The notes below the pieces were generated by a model that searched no databases, was not told where the DNA came from, and was given only the letters and a program-made list of their open reading frames with translations. Made by a program: the position numbers and the translations under genes. Source: Pleurotus ostreatus/Saccharomyces cerevisiae fusant (taxonomy: Eukaryota > Opisthokonta). From it: DNA of 12,256 nt. Location of the stretch: assembly GCA_024196135.1 (NCBI GenBank), contig JAMQCK010001084.1:1-12256 (forward strand). The letters run 5' to 3'. Positions 1 through 10,003 of this stretch are shown piece by piece. Within the stretch, counting starts at the first letter, position 1; every line of letters starts with the position of its first letter.

Positions 1-1949
1 GAGAGTGATATCTCGCCCGTTATCAGTTCCATCAGCTCGAACTCTCCACACCTGAGCGCAGGAGAGCGCCCGCGTCCCCCAATAGCCAGGTAAGCTGTCA
101 CCGCCACGCGAGTCGGTCCGCCCTTCTCGATATCCTCGCTCCTCGCGGGCCACGTAGCCAACTTGATCGTCGGGCAGCAGTCAGTGATTTCACTGATTGT
201 CGTACCAGTCAGCAGGGCCTGATTGCGCTCGGCAAAGTCGAGGAAGACCACGAGCTGCCTCCTGACCACGTCGGAGTCTGGTTTATCGTACCATGCCTTT
301 ATCTTGCGCAGGATGAGGTCCCTTTCCTGATTGATGATCTTCCTCGACATGATGATGGCGTATCTGTACGAGGGCACGGAGAAGCCAGGTACTAGAAGGT
401 AGTCAGTACAAAATTTGGGTGTACGACACTACTAGGACGTACATATGCTCTTGTTGAGCACCTTACAGAACTGCCGATGTCGCTTCCAGTCCGCTGCCTG
501 ACAACGCTTGGAGCAGTAATGGACGACTCGACATTCGCACCGCTTCAGCGGTATATCACCGGCGACGTCGGGGCACTGTACAATAGGGTTAGACTAGCAC
601 GAAAGATCCGAAACAGCAGGACTTACCGAATCGTAGCGGCATTTCATCAGGTGCTCCTCTGCCAAAGTCTTGTAGTCCTTGTCGAGCTCGGATACGGCGT
701 CCCGGTAAGCGTTGATGAACGTCGCGACATAGGAGTAATCGTCTTCCCGGATCTCCATGTCCGATCCACCGTGGCATCGCATAAGGCGCACAAAGTTTCG
801 GTGCACCATCTGGTATCGCAGGTAGCCCAGGAGAACCGGCGGCACGCCGAAATGCTCCGTCTTCGTCTCCGGGCGCGTGCGTATGAGGTTGAGGACCAAG
901 GGAAGAAGGCCTGCCCCAATGCCCCATTCCAGGTATCGAGCGTCAGACGTGCAACGAGAATGAATTGTGGTGAAAAGGTGAGCACAGGCCATTCCAACGT
1001 CGTCCCCGTTGGGAAGGCTGGCAGTGTCCTTCCATGCTTGGATGACGCTGTGAATGACAGACCGCGGGATTGAGACACCAGGAGTCCTGCGATTGACGAG
1101 CCCGATGACCTCCTCAACCGTGCTGATCGTCTCCATGAGCTCGTCGCACGGGATCGGGTCTTGAGTGAGGAGATAATGAGAAATCCGTGTCGACAGAGCC
1201 TTGCGATATAGTTGGCGAGGTTTGCCGCCGCATATCGCAATGAAGCCGTCAGACACGCGCGCAGCATCTGGATGCGTCCACCACGTCGTCCCGGGGCACG
1301 GAAGGTCGTGGAAGAAGCGCCAGACAGCGACGAGGAGCTTGTATTCATTCTTTTCGAATTCGCCTTCCTCAATCATCTTCTTGGTCGTTGTTGTGAGAGG
1401 AAGGCGCGCCGCGTAGTCGTAGAAGTTGAGCCAGAGATCCAGGACCAGGTTTAGCGAGTCGCCAGTCTCGAGGACGATACGATCTCCCTGTATTATATCG
1501 CAGGTGGTGCAGAAAAATCGGCGTATGGTCTTCAAGGCTTGCTCTTCATACAAGGGGGCGACATTCTTGAACTTGGGGTGAAAGAAGGCGGCCCATCGCA
1601 TAACATTTGGCCACTCGCGAAACGCCGCCTGGCAGATGGGAGAATCGGGATTGTCCAGGGTGTTAGCCTCGTAATGAACCAAGTGGATCAGTAGGTTATA
1701 GGTCAGGATAGCGTTGTATGCGTTGCGACAGGGGATCGTCTCGACCAAGTTGACAGGGAGTCGGATTAAGCCGTTGGCAACGAGCAGGTCGGGGTCGAGG
1801 GCAAGATCCGCAAATGGCTTGTCGTGCTCCATGATATGAAGGAGTCGACGACAATGCCGGGTTCGCCCCTCTGGCGTAAGACTGGGATAATCGGGCTGCA
1901 CGTCGCCCATGGCATTCAGCAAGATAGTGTCCCTTCCTGTTCGCGGCAT
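1..1949 (-). CDS. MYND-type zinc-finger protein (partial, 3' end outside the window)
   Basis: Three exons are visible: 1949-627, 575-443 and 391 to beyond position 1. The introns are 576-626 (51 bp, GTAAGT...TACAG) and 392-442 (51 bp, GTACGT, branch-like TACTGAC, TTCTAG). The first 441 residues are mostly helical-looking with no domain I recognise. The finger straddles the first intron: C437-x4-C442-x11-C454-x-C456-x5-C462-x3-C466-x7-H474-x3-C478, containing HYCSKRCQAADWKRH, which is typical of fungal MYND domains. MYND fingers generally bind short proline-containing peptides in partner proteins. This architecture (long unnamed N-terminal part, finger, then a further 130+ residues) is common in expanded MYND families of Agaricomycetes, mostly of unknown function. 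The third and fourth cysteines are spaced CxC instead of the usual Cx2C. The ATG at 1949 has A at -3. The reading frame stays open to the window edge, so the stop is not seen. Confidence 0.85.
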
Positions 1950-2410
1950 TTCGACTGTTTGAACAGGGATGAGCCAGGTTTCACGACCTGAGAGACGTGG
2001 AGGTTTCTGACCTGGTTAGCTGGTAGTGTGTGGTGCGATACACTGTGTAAAGATGAAAGTTGAGAACAAGATCGCCGCCACAAACAAAGCAAACCCACGG
2101 AGCGGGGAAGCCGGTCCGAGCCACCGACATACCGGCACATGCAATCTTTACGACAATGGCCAGACGGCTGAGAGTGAGACTCATCTCGCTGAGCGCCTAC
2201 TGGCCGACAACATTGACAACCACCAGGTCACATAATTGGCGGATACCTGAAGTGATTGCAATCCTTAGAGTGTACGCTTAGTCCTTTCCAAAGACGCTCT
2301 TGGGCCCGACGATAGAGGTGCACCATCTATAGCGGATGCAGGTAATAAGATATGGTATACAATACAGCTAATGTACAGAAAACCGGAAGATAGATCCCAA
2401 GGAAATGCCA
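1950..2410. other. Intergenic: MYND-gene promoter and histone H2B 3' region
   Basis: These 461 bp lie between two minus-strand genes, so they should hold the H2B 3' UTR and poly(A) site (near 2340-2410, AT-richer) and the MYND-gene promoter (near 1950-2150). I see no clear TATA box for the MYND gene, no convincing ORF and no repeat. Confidence 0.6.
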
Positions 2411-3008
2411 CTACTTGGCACCCTGCGAAGAGAACTGCAACAGATCGTCAGACAAGGCAAAGAGGGGAGGGAAAGAGCGCGACGCACCTTGGTCACCGAC
2501 TTGGTGCCCTCAGAGATGGCGTGCTTGGCGAGCTCACCGGGGAGGATGAGCCGCACAGACGTCTGGATTTCGCGTGATGAGATGGTAGACTTCTTCGAGT
2601 ACGCGGCGAGCTCTGCAGGGCGAGTCAGCGGCTGGGATAGAAGGGGAGGAGAGGGGGGACACGCACTGGATGCCTCGGTGGCGATCCGCTCAAAGATATC
2701 GTTGACAAACGAGTTCAAGATGGCCATCGCCTTGTTCGAGATACCCGTGTCGGGGTGGACCTGCTTAAGGACTGGAGGCGTGTCAGATGGAGGGGACTTC
2801 GTCGCCACCACGGCCACTCACCCTTGTAGATGTAAGAGGAGTAGGTCTCCTTGCGCGTCTTCTTGCGCTTCTTCTTCTCCCCGTCAGCTCCCCCAGACGG
2901 TGCAGACTTGGACGCCGTCTTCTTCGCCGCCTTCTCGGCCTTGGCTGGCGCCTTGGACGCGGTGGACGCGGGTGCCTTTCCGGCAGTCGATGCGGGCTTG
3001 GGGGCCAT
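2411..3008 (-). CDS. htb1: Histone H2B
   Basis: Core nucleosomal histone that pairs with H2A. There are four exons on the minus strand: 3008-2822, 2771-2667, 2612-2488 and 2434-2411. The introns are 50, 54 and 53 bp with donors GTGAGT, GTGCGT and GTGCGT. The product is 146 aa. Residues 1-50 form a Lys/Ala/Pro-rich tail; then come the histone-fold hallmarks [56 protein letters not shown] and [12 protein letters not shown]. The last exon encodes only FSSQGAK plus stop, so intron 3 falls just after SVTK. K139 in SVTK matches the ubiquitinated lysine near the H2B C-terminus (K120/K123 in animals and yeast). The gene is divergent from H2A, with 315 bp between the start codons. Fungal histone mRNAs are normally polyadenylated, and I saw no metazoan-type 3' stem-loop. 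Identification is essentially certain. Confidence 0.97.
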
Positions 3009-3102
3009 TGCGATGTGTGTGGGTGGTGGTGAGGCGGCTGGGGGACGCAATGTGGCGGTTGGGGGCAAAGATGGGAAGAGACGGAAACGACGGGCGGCCG
3101 GG

Positions 3103-3109
3103 TTATATA
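3103..3109 (-). promoter_or_regulatory. TATA box of histone H2B
   Basis: The minus strand reads TATATAA here, about 95 bp upstream of the H2B ATG. It is well placed and mirrors the H2A box on the other side of the promoter. Confidence 0.75.
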
Positions 3110-3152
3110 CCGACGCGACGCGTTTGTCCTCGTTTGTGCACGGACGCGATCC

Positions 3153-3174
3153 TTTGTTGATGCGCATCAACAAA
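3153..3174. repeat. 22-bp perfect palindrome, candidate histone operator/UAS
   Basis: TTTGTTGATGC is followed immediately by its reverse complement GCATCAACAAA, with no spacer. The centre (3163.5) is 2-3 bp from the midpoint between the two histone start codons (3166) and close to the midpoint of the two TATA boxes. A symmetric site is what a dimeric activator serving both directions would use. The binding factor is unknown to me. Confidence 0.7.
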
Positions 3175-3190
3175 AGTCGACTAGCGCTCG

Positions 3191-3196
3191 CACGTG
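3191..3196. promoter_or_regulatory. E-box-like CACGTG in the histone promoter
   Basis: Palindromic CACGTG followed by AT, the type of site bound by bHLH factors of the Cbf1/Pho4 class. It lies just upstream of the H2A TATA box. Function is inferred only from the motif; a 6-bp match can be chance. Confidence 0.35.
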
Positions 3197-3208
3197 ATCG
3201 TCCTGCGG

Positions 3209-3217
3209 TATATATAT
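3209..3217 (+). promoter_or_regulatory. TATA box of histone H2A
   Basis: TATATATAT begins 115 bp upstream of the H2A ATG, flanked by GC-rich sequence and standing out clearly. It matches the position of the H2B TATA box on the opposite strand. Confidence 0.75.
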
Positions 3218-3323
3218 CCGGTGCCCGCGACGATCGCTGCTTTTCCTCAACGTCCATCTCGCCCCGTCGCGCTCAACACAACTTTTTTACCCGCTCCCAC
3301 CCACCCCCACAACACCCATCACA

Positions 3324-4474
<1,151 letters not shown>

Positions 4475-6176
4475 ATGTTCGCCTGGCTCGCTCTCGCATC
4501 CCTCGTCACGTCCTGCGCGGCCCTGCAGCAAGCAGCCGACTACGCGTCTCGATACGATGGCGTGCGCGTGCTTCGCGTACCCACCGGCGGCCAAGCGGAT
4601 GCCCTGAATGCGCTGGTCGACTCGTATGGCCTGACGCGCTGGGATACGCGCGCCAGTCATGTCGACGTGCAGGTGCCGAAGGATGTGTATGGGGATTTCG
4701 CGAATGCGGTGGCGAGTTTGGGGGCGAACGCGACGGAGGGGATGGAGGTGATGGTCATGCATGAGGATCTGGGGGCGAGTATACGGGAGGAGAGCGCGGG
4801 GATGGCGGAGCTCAAGCGGCCTGAGACGTCTGGTAAGCCCAGGATGCCCTCTTCAGTGGAAGTTCTGCTTAATCACCTACAGACCACGATCTCGTTGGTC
4901 TCGTCAGCGACTCCTGGTTCCTCAGCTACCACTCGTACGCAGACCATCTGCAGTTCCTTGATGATCTGGTATGTCACCGTGCACACGGTGTAGCCAGATT
5001 TTGACACTTCATAGGTCGCGACCTACCCGAACAATTCTGCCACCTTTACCAGCGGAACCAGCTACGAGGGAAACACTATCACCGGCATCAACATCTACGG
5101 CTCGGGAGGCTCGGGCAGCGCGCCTGCAGTGGTCATCCACGGCACGGTGCATGCAAGGGAGTGGATTGCGACGATGGTAAGTAGAGTCGCGGGTCGCGTC
5201 GGTGGGCGCTCATTATAGCGTCCTCCTTCTGTAGGTGACCGAGAACTTCGCGTACAGCCTGCTCGCCAACTATACCTCCGGCGACGAGGACACCATCGGC
5301 TTCCTCGAGAAGTACGACATCTACATCATACCGAATGTGAACCCGGATGGTAAGTGTCCCTTCGCCGCGTTCATGTATGCAGGAATTCTAACAAACCTCG
5401 CCAGGCTTCATCTACACCCAGGAAGAGGAGCGCTTGTGGCGCAAGACGCGCGACCCGCCGCCGAGCGGAAGCAGCTGCTACGGCGTGGACATCAACCGCA
5501 ACTGGCCGCACGCCAGTTGGAATCAGTCCAGTGGAGCGTCGACGAACCCTTGCGCGGAGGACTACAAGGGTCCCTCCGCCGGGAGCACGGTCGAGGTTCA
5601 AGGGCTTGCGGCCTTCCTCGATGAGCGCGCCAACTCGACGGCGGGTGGCAAGATGTACATGGACGTGCACTCCTACAGCCAGCTGTCCATGTCGGGTAAG
5701 CACTTTCTTTCCGCTATAGCAAATGTCGTGGCCGACCTTGACCCTTCGTAATCAGCTTACGGGTGGACGTGCAGCCAGGCGACCGTCAACGCTGACGAGC
5801 TCAACGCACTCACGTCTGGCTTCGCTGAGGCCTTGGGCGAGGTCTACGGGACAGAGTACGACAGCGGACCCATCTGCCAAACAATCTATCCGGTGTCTGG
5901 CGATTCGGTCGACTACGCGTATGATAACTCGTGCGTGTCTCTCCTGTGCTTGCCGAACGAAGCGAAGGCGCGGCTAACGGCAACCACAGCGGTATCATTT
6001 ACTCTTTCACGCCAGAGCTACGCGATACGGGGAGGTACGGTTTCGTCTTGCCCGCGAATCAGATCCTGCCAACGTCTATTGAGACTTACGCTGGTAAGTT
6101 GACCACCCAGAACGACTTGAAGCCAGCGAACTGACAATTGGCAGGATTGCGGTACCTTCTGGCGAACATGAAGTAG
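4475..6176 (+). CDS. Secreted zinc carboxypeptidase, family M14A (A-type)
   Basis: Removes C-terminal residues from peptides outside the cell or in the vacuole. Exons: 4475-4832, 4883-4968, 5015-5176, 5235-5349, 5405-5695, 5756-5930, 5990-6093 and 6145-6176; introns are 46-60 bp; product 440 aa, usual for a pre-pro-carboxypeptidase. A signal peptide ([16 protein letters not shown]) is followed by a propeptide of about 100 residues, then the catalytic domain from about 120. Zinc ligands are H194 and E197 (HGTVHAREW) and H329 (MDVHSYS). N271-R272 (DINRNW) match Asn144-Arg145 of bovine CPA, which bind the substrate carboxylate; Y382 matches Tyr248 and E405 (FTPELRDTG) is the general base Glu270. 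V389 sits at the position of CPA Ile255, so hydrophobic C-terminal residues are the expected substrates, not Lys/Arg. No catalytic residue is missing. The ATG starts the signal peptide and has a TATA box 64 bp upstream. Confidence 0.95.
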
Positions 6177-6372
6177 AACAACATGCAAATAATCAATATA
6201 TGTACTCAAGGGACTTTGTTGCCTGTTTTCTGAGTGATGCTGAATATTCGTCACCTTGTCGCCCGACCATTGTTCTTTTCGGGAATCGGACAGACGGTCC
6301 GTTAAAGCCGAGGTGCGATCATCACTGCGCACGGCGCGATCACTGGATTGTTCATCCCGCACCGTGTCCGCG
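6177..6372. other. Intergenic: carboxypeptidase 3' end and MBL-gene promoter
   Basis: These 196 bp lie between two plus-strand genes. The AT-rich stretch around 6180-6200 (AATAATCAATATA) is a plausible 3'-processing region for the carboxypeptidase. No TATA box is evident for the downstream gene, which fits a housekeeping promoter. Confidence 0.5.
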
Positions 6373-7962
6373 ATGGAGACCGAGTTCATCTTCCTTGGCA
6401 CGGGCACCTCCTCGTCTGTGCCCGTCATCCACTGCTTGACCGACGACCCAAAGAGACCAGACTATGTCCCCTGCCGCGCCTGCTTATCCAGTCTCACGCC
6501 CGAGGGGAAGCACAACCGCAGACGTAATACGAGCGGTCTGCTGAGGGTCAAGAAGCCAGGCAAAGACCCTCTGTAAGTCCATGTACCGCATACTTGATAC
6601 TGGTACTGACCCCCAAGACCAGCACGATTGTCATTGATGCTGGAAAGACGTTCCAGGCAGCAGCGATCGAGTGGTTCCCCAAGTACGGGCTGAGGAGGAT
6701 AGACGCGCTGCTTATAACGCATGCGCACGCCGATGGTATGCACCTCTCGTATGGTCCCCTTGGCTCCTCTGAATTCCTCTGTAGCCATGAATGGACTCGA
6801 TGACCTGCGTGGTGCGTTCCCCGAACCTGTCTCATCCGGCATCCTGCTTAACGAGCTTCAGGCTGGACCCTGCGCGGACGCATACAACATCACATAGACG
6901 TCTACTGCAGTCAGGACACCTTCCGCGAGGTCGAGCGCTCCTTCCCATACCTCGTGTCGAAGGCCTTCGCCTCGGGGGGCGGCGATGTGCGTGCAATGTC
7001 TTCCAAATGACGACTTCGCTGACGCTCGTGGTAGGTTCCGGAATTCGTCTGGCACATCATCGAGGACGGCGTGCCCTTCCAAATCCTAGACACGGACGTA
7101 TGGATAACACCGTTCTCAGGTAAGTCTTCTCCTTCGCTTGTCCCTTTGTACGACAGTCAACTGACATCACGCAGTGTACCACGGTCGCGTCTTCTCCAAA
7201 CCTCCAGATCCCATTCCTACCCCCGGTCCCACACATCCGCCCACACCGGTAAACAACCCCCTAGAGAAATCCCAGGAGGAAGCCAGCTCCGACGCAAAGA
7301 AGGAATCTGCTACGCTCTCCCGCACCCTTGACATCTCCCCAGCTCCCGCCGCCCCAGGCGAGATTGCCATCGTCCAACCCAAGCCCATCACCCTGCTCAA
7401 TGGCAAGGCACCCCCTCCCGACAATCGCAACGTTGTCTCGCCCCCACCCTCCACCGAGCCGGGCATAACGCCCTACCTCTGCTTCGGCTTCCTCGTCCAC
7501 GGCCTGCTCACATACATCTCCGACACCAACTTCATCCCGCCGTCAGCGTGGGCGGTGATCAAGAAGCACCCAGTCTCGCCCCTCGCCGTCGTCGACACGC
7601 TCTACCTCACCGAGCACGCGTCGCACTTCGGCATCCTGAGCGCGATGAGCACGGCGGTGAAGCTAGGTGCGCGGAGGACCTACCTAGTGGGCATGGGCCA
7701 CGAGGTCGCGCACGATGAGTACGAGACGCTGTGCGAGGTTGCGAGCGGGCAACGGGCGCCAGACGGTACGGTGCTGGAGAAGGGCGCGGCTCTCGGTCTG
7801 CAGCCCAAGTCGAGGGCAAACATGACGGAGAAGGAGATTAAGGGTATCGAGCTGGCGCTCGAGGCGCTCAAGGGCGCGACGCCATGGGTGCGGCCGGCGC
7901 ACGATGGGCTGCATGTCATCTTAGACAGTGACGGCAATGTACATGACGAGACGTACGAGTAA
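6373..7962 (+). CDS. PhnP-like metallo-beta-lactamase-fold hydrolase with Pro-rich insertion
   Basis: Predicted metal-dependent phosphodiesterase-type hydrolase of the PhnP/RNase Z branch; the substrate is unknown. Exons: 6373-6572, 6623-6735, 6785-6811 (27 bp only), 6862-6986, 7035-7119 and 7175-7962; introns are 48-55 bp; product 445 aa. The first strand carries LGTGTSSSVP (8-17). C21, C34 and C37 could form a structural zinc site with H359, as three Cys and one His do in PhnP. The metal motif is THAHADA (99-105), followed by MNGLDDLRG; then H186 (VYHGR), D300 (ISDTN), HASHF (331-335) and LVGMGHEVAH (354-363). Compared with HxHxDH, the last His is Ala. Residues about 191-278 are a Pro/Ser-rich, probably disordered insertion; without it the length matches bacterial relatives more closely. 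No targeting signal is obvious. The gene converges on CSN6, 208 bp away. Confidence 0.88.
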
Positions 7963-8170
7963 CACGAGATCAAGACGGTCATGTAGCATACGCACCATAG
8001 AGAAAATGGAGGGGATTTCCATATCGAAACGGGATCCAGCTTACTGTCAAGCCTGGGCATGCCTTTGGTAAGGCTGCCGTGACTATAGAATGCAGGGAAG
8101 ATAATACAGCGTTATGATGTTACAGCATGACAGCAATACGAGTTGAGACAGGAGCGTACGAAAGGAGGAA
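7963..8170. other. Convergent 3' intergenic region
   Basis: 208 bp between the stop codons of the plus-strand MBL gene and minus-strand CSN6. It should hold both 3' UTRs and poly(A) sites. The transcripts may overlap. No strong inverted repeat or gene was seen. Confidence 0.6.
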
Positions 8171-9558
8171 TCAGTGCATTCGGTCCCATTCCGCCAGTGC
8201 GCCGCCTTGCCTTCCCATGCGACGCCGACCAGCCGGAGGACCGCGCTCGTCTCTGTTGCTAGCGGTGAGTAGGACGTGCTTGTCGACGAGCTGGGAGAAG
8301 TGTGGATCAGAACTGCGTAACAGAGCGAATTTGGAAGCGCTCACATCGTTCAGAATGTTGGTCGACTTCGTTAGAGATGAGAGGTATGCGGTCAGTTGCA
8401 CATCCTCGTATTCCTGCAAAGTATGATTAGCGTAGATTACAGATTGGAGGATGAGGGATCGTACAGTATCGAACTCTTCCCGGAAATCTGGGTTTTCCGT
8501 GGCTGGTAATGAGGCAACAAGGGCGGCAAGAGCCCGCAGGGTTGCTGGATCCTTCTTGGCCGTACCTATAGTAGCGTTAGTGGCCTTTCGTGGAATAGAA
8601 AGGGAAACTTCGGTGCATACCCGCTATAACGTCAGCCACATATTTGACCAGCAGCTCGATTCGGTCGTGCAGCATCTTGACTGCCGCTCGTTGCGTCTGC
8701 AGATGCGATTCCACTGCATATGTGTCAGCCAGGCAAAGACTAGAGTGATCCACAACGCACAGCTTGTTCCGCTCCCGCCACCGCGCGCGGTCCAGTCGAC
8801 TGCAATGCGCTCCGCCTCGCCCGTCTCGACGTTGTATGGTACTTCAATGTATACCGCGCGCGCCTTCCCACCATGGAAGTCCATCGTCGGCTCGTACACC
8901 TTGATCGGTAGTGTCTGTGCGTTCACATCTGTGGACACGACCACTGTGCCCGCTGGCTGCAGTATGAGAAGTAGTGGCGTTGAGCAGTAGGCGGTAAACT
9001 GGCAGGATTGGTGTTAAAGGTGATTCGGATGGGATGTAGGATGTCTGCGCACCTGCTCGTGCAGCGCGATGTGCCGTGCGGTGGGTGTGGCAGCGACGGT
9101 GTACCAGCCGATGAACTCAAGGGAGGGGAAGACCTGCTTGTCTGCGCGTGTACCGTCAGTGTGATGTACACAAGATGTTCGCAGAGCACGCACACTGCTC
9201 TCGTCTGGACACAAGAAAGCCGTGATCGACGCCATCGCCCTCGAGTGCTAGCTCGAACGTGTTCACGATCTCCACTTCGCGGCCGTTCTGGGTGCCCAGC
9301 AGCGCGCCCAGAACTAGATGGGCATTAGCGTACATCTCAGTCGATGTACTAATATACACACCGAAGGGATTGTTGGTCATCGTCTGTAGTTTGAGGCGCG
9401 TAAGATGCTCGGAGACATTGAGGATGGGGAGTGGATGCCTGCGCGATCAGCTACTTGCTCGTCGAGACCTGGCGCGGCGCTTACAGAGATAGCGTCAAGC
9501 CAGAGACAGTCGACGAGGGGAGCACGACGGACTGCTCATCAGTGTCCATGGCGTTCAT
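8171..9558 (-). CDS. csn6: COP9 signalosome subunit 6 (CSN6)
   Basis: Non-catalytic MPN subunit of the COP9 signalosome, which removes Nedd8 from cullins; CSN6 pairs with the catalytic subunit CSN5. Nine exons: 9558-9485, 9438-9362, 9313-9194, 9141-9053, 8998-8761, 8713-8621, 8565-8465, 8413-8345 and 8290-8171; introns 46-55 bp; product 326 aa, normal for the family. The MPN domain (about 18-150) shows LHPLPILNVSEHLTR, VLGALLGTQNGREVEIVNTF, YKQVFPSLEFIGWYTV and HIALHEQFTAYC. The JAMM zinc motif is absent, as expected for CSN6. Next come PIKVYEP, IEVPYNVETGEAERIAVD and the helical C-terminal region (SHLQTQRAAVKMLHDRIELL, NILNDLVDKHVLL). The end is a basic/Gly tail (GPPAGRRRMGRQGG). A second in-frame ATG at 9549 is an alternative start; the first has A at -3. 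Introns 2, 7 and 8 are stop-free multiples of three. Confidence 0.94.
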
Positions 9559-10003
9559 TGTTCTTCGTGACGCGCGGCGTCAATGGCTGTGGCAAGAGGC
9601 GCTCGGTCACGTGGTGATGCTTAGGCGCCCACCATCTCGGGGAATTTATTCGCGCAAGTCCGAGTCGCAAATCACCCATCTCGCGAATGAAGAGGCGCAG
9701 CCAGAGATGTCATTGTGCAATATATATAGGTCGAACAGTCCATGTACAACTAGTGGTGCAATAATAAAGAGTGACAAGAACGAGACAGACTCCGTGCAAC
9801 AGTAGCGATACAGAGACATGAGCGAGATAGATCATCAGAGGTAGTAGTAGTGGCGACGGTGATTAGGTATCAAGATGTCAATGCATGCATTAGGCTGGAG
9901 AGTCTTCATCCTGAAGCGAGTCCGTCGTACTGAGGCTAGGAACACTAAAGAGGAGGTACATCTAGGAGTTCGTAGGCTGCGGCAAAGTAGTTATGCGTGC
10001 AGT
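9559..10003. other. Intergenic: CSN6 promoter and chitin deacetylase 3' region
   Basis: 445 bp between two minus-strand genes. A CACGTG E-box lies at 9608-9613, about 50 bp upstream of the CSN6 start. An AT run at 9719-9728 (TATATATA on either strand), about 160 bp upstream, could be a weak TATA element for CSN6. Near the chitin deacetylase end there are only trivial features: GTAGTAGTAG at 9841 and the 12-bp palindrome AATGCATGCATT at 9880-9891. No gene was recognised. Confidence 0.5.
9608..9613. promoter_or_regulatory. E-box-like CACGTG upstream of CSN6
   Basis: The plus strand reads TCACGTGG, about 50 bp from the CSN6 start codon. It is a candidate bHLH-factor site; the same hexamer occurs in the histone promoter. 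Based on the motif alone. Confidence 0.3.

Larger units (their letters stand above)
3009..3323. promoter_or_regulatory. Bidirectional H2B/H2A histone promoter
   Basis: This 315-bp intergenic region must drive both histone genes. It has a near mirror-image layout. TATA boxes sit about 95 bp (H2B) and 107 bp (H2A) upstream of the respective ATGs, with a perfect 22-bp palindrome between them. CGTTTGT occurs twice, exactly 10 bp apart, at 3121 and 3131. A CACGTG E-box lies at 3191-3196. Both leaders are rich in CACCC/CACA near the start codon. Shared promoters for H2A/H2B pairs are common in fungi and allow balanced S-phase expression. The roles of individual elements are inferred. Confidence 0.85.

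Noticed and set aside
477..1073. 198-codon plus-strand open frame opposite the MYND gene
   Set aside because: It is antisense to a spliced gene with a clear zinc finger, and its translation shows no domain. It is a shadow of GC-biased codons.
8451..9805. Plus-strand open frames opposite CSN6 and its promoter
   Set aside because: CSN6 family motifs on the minus strand run continuously through nine exons; the plus-strand frames carry no recognisable motif.
9880..9891. 12-bp palindrome AATGCATGCATT
   Set aside because: It is short, lies in a 3' region with no partner site, and is a common chance sequence.
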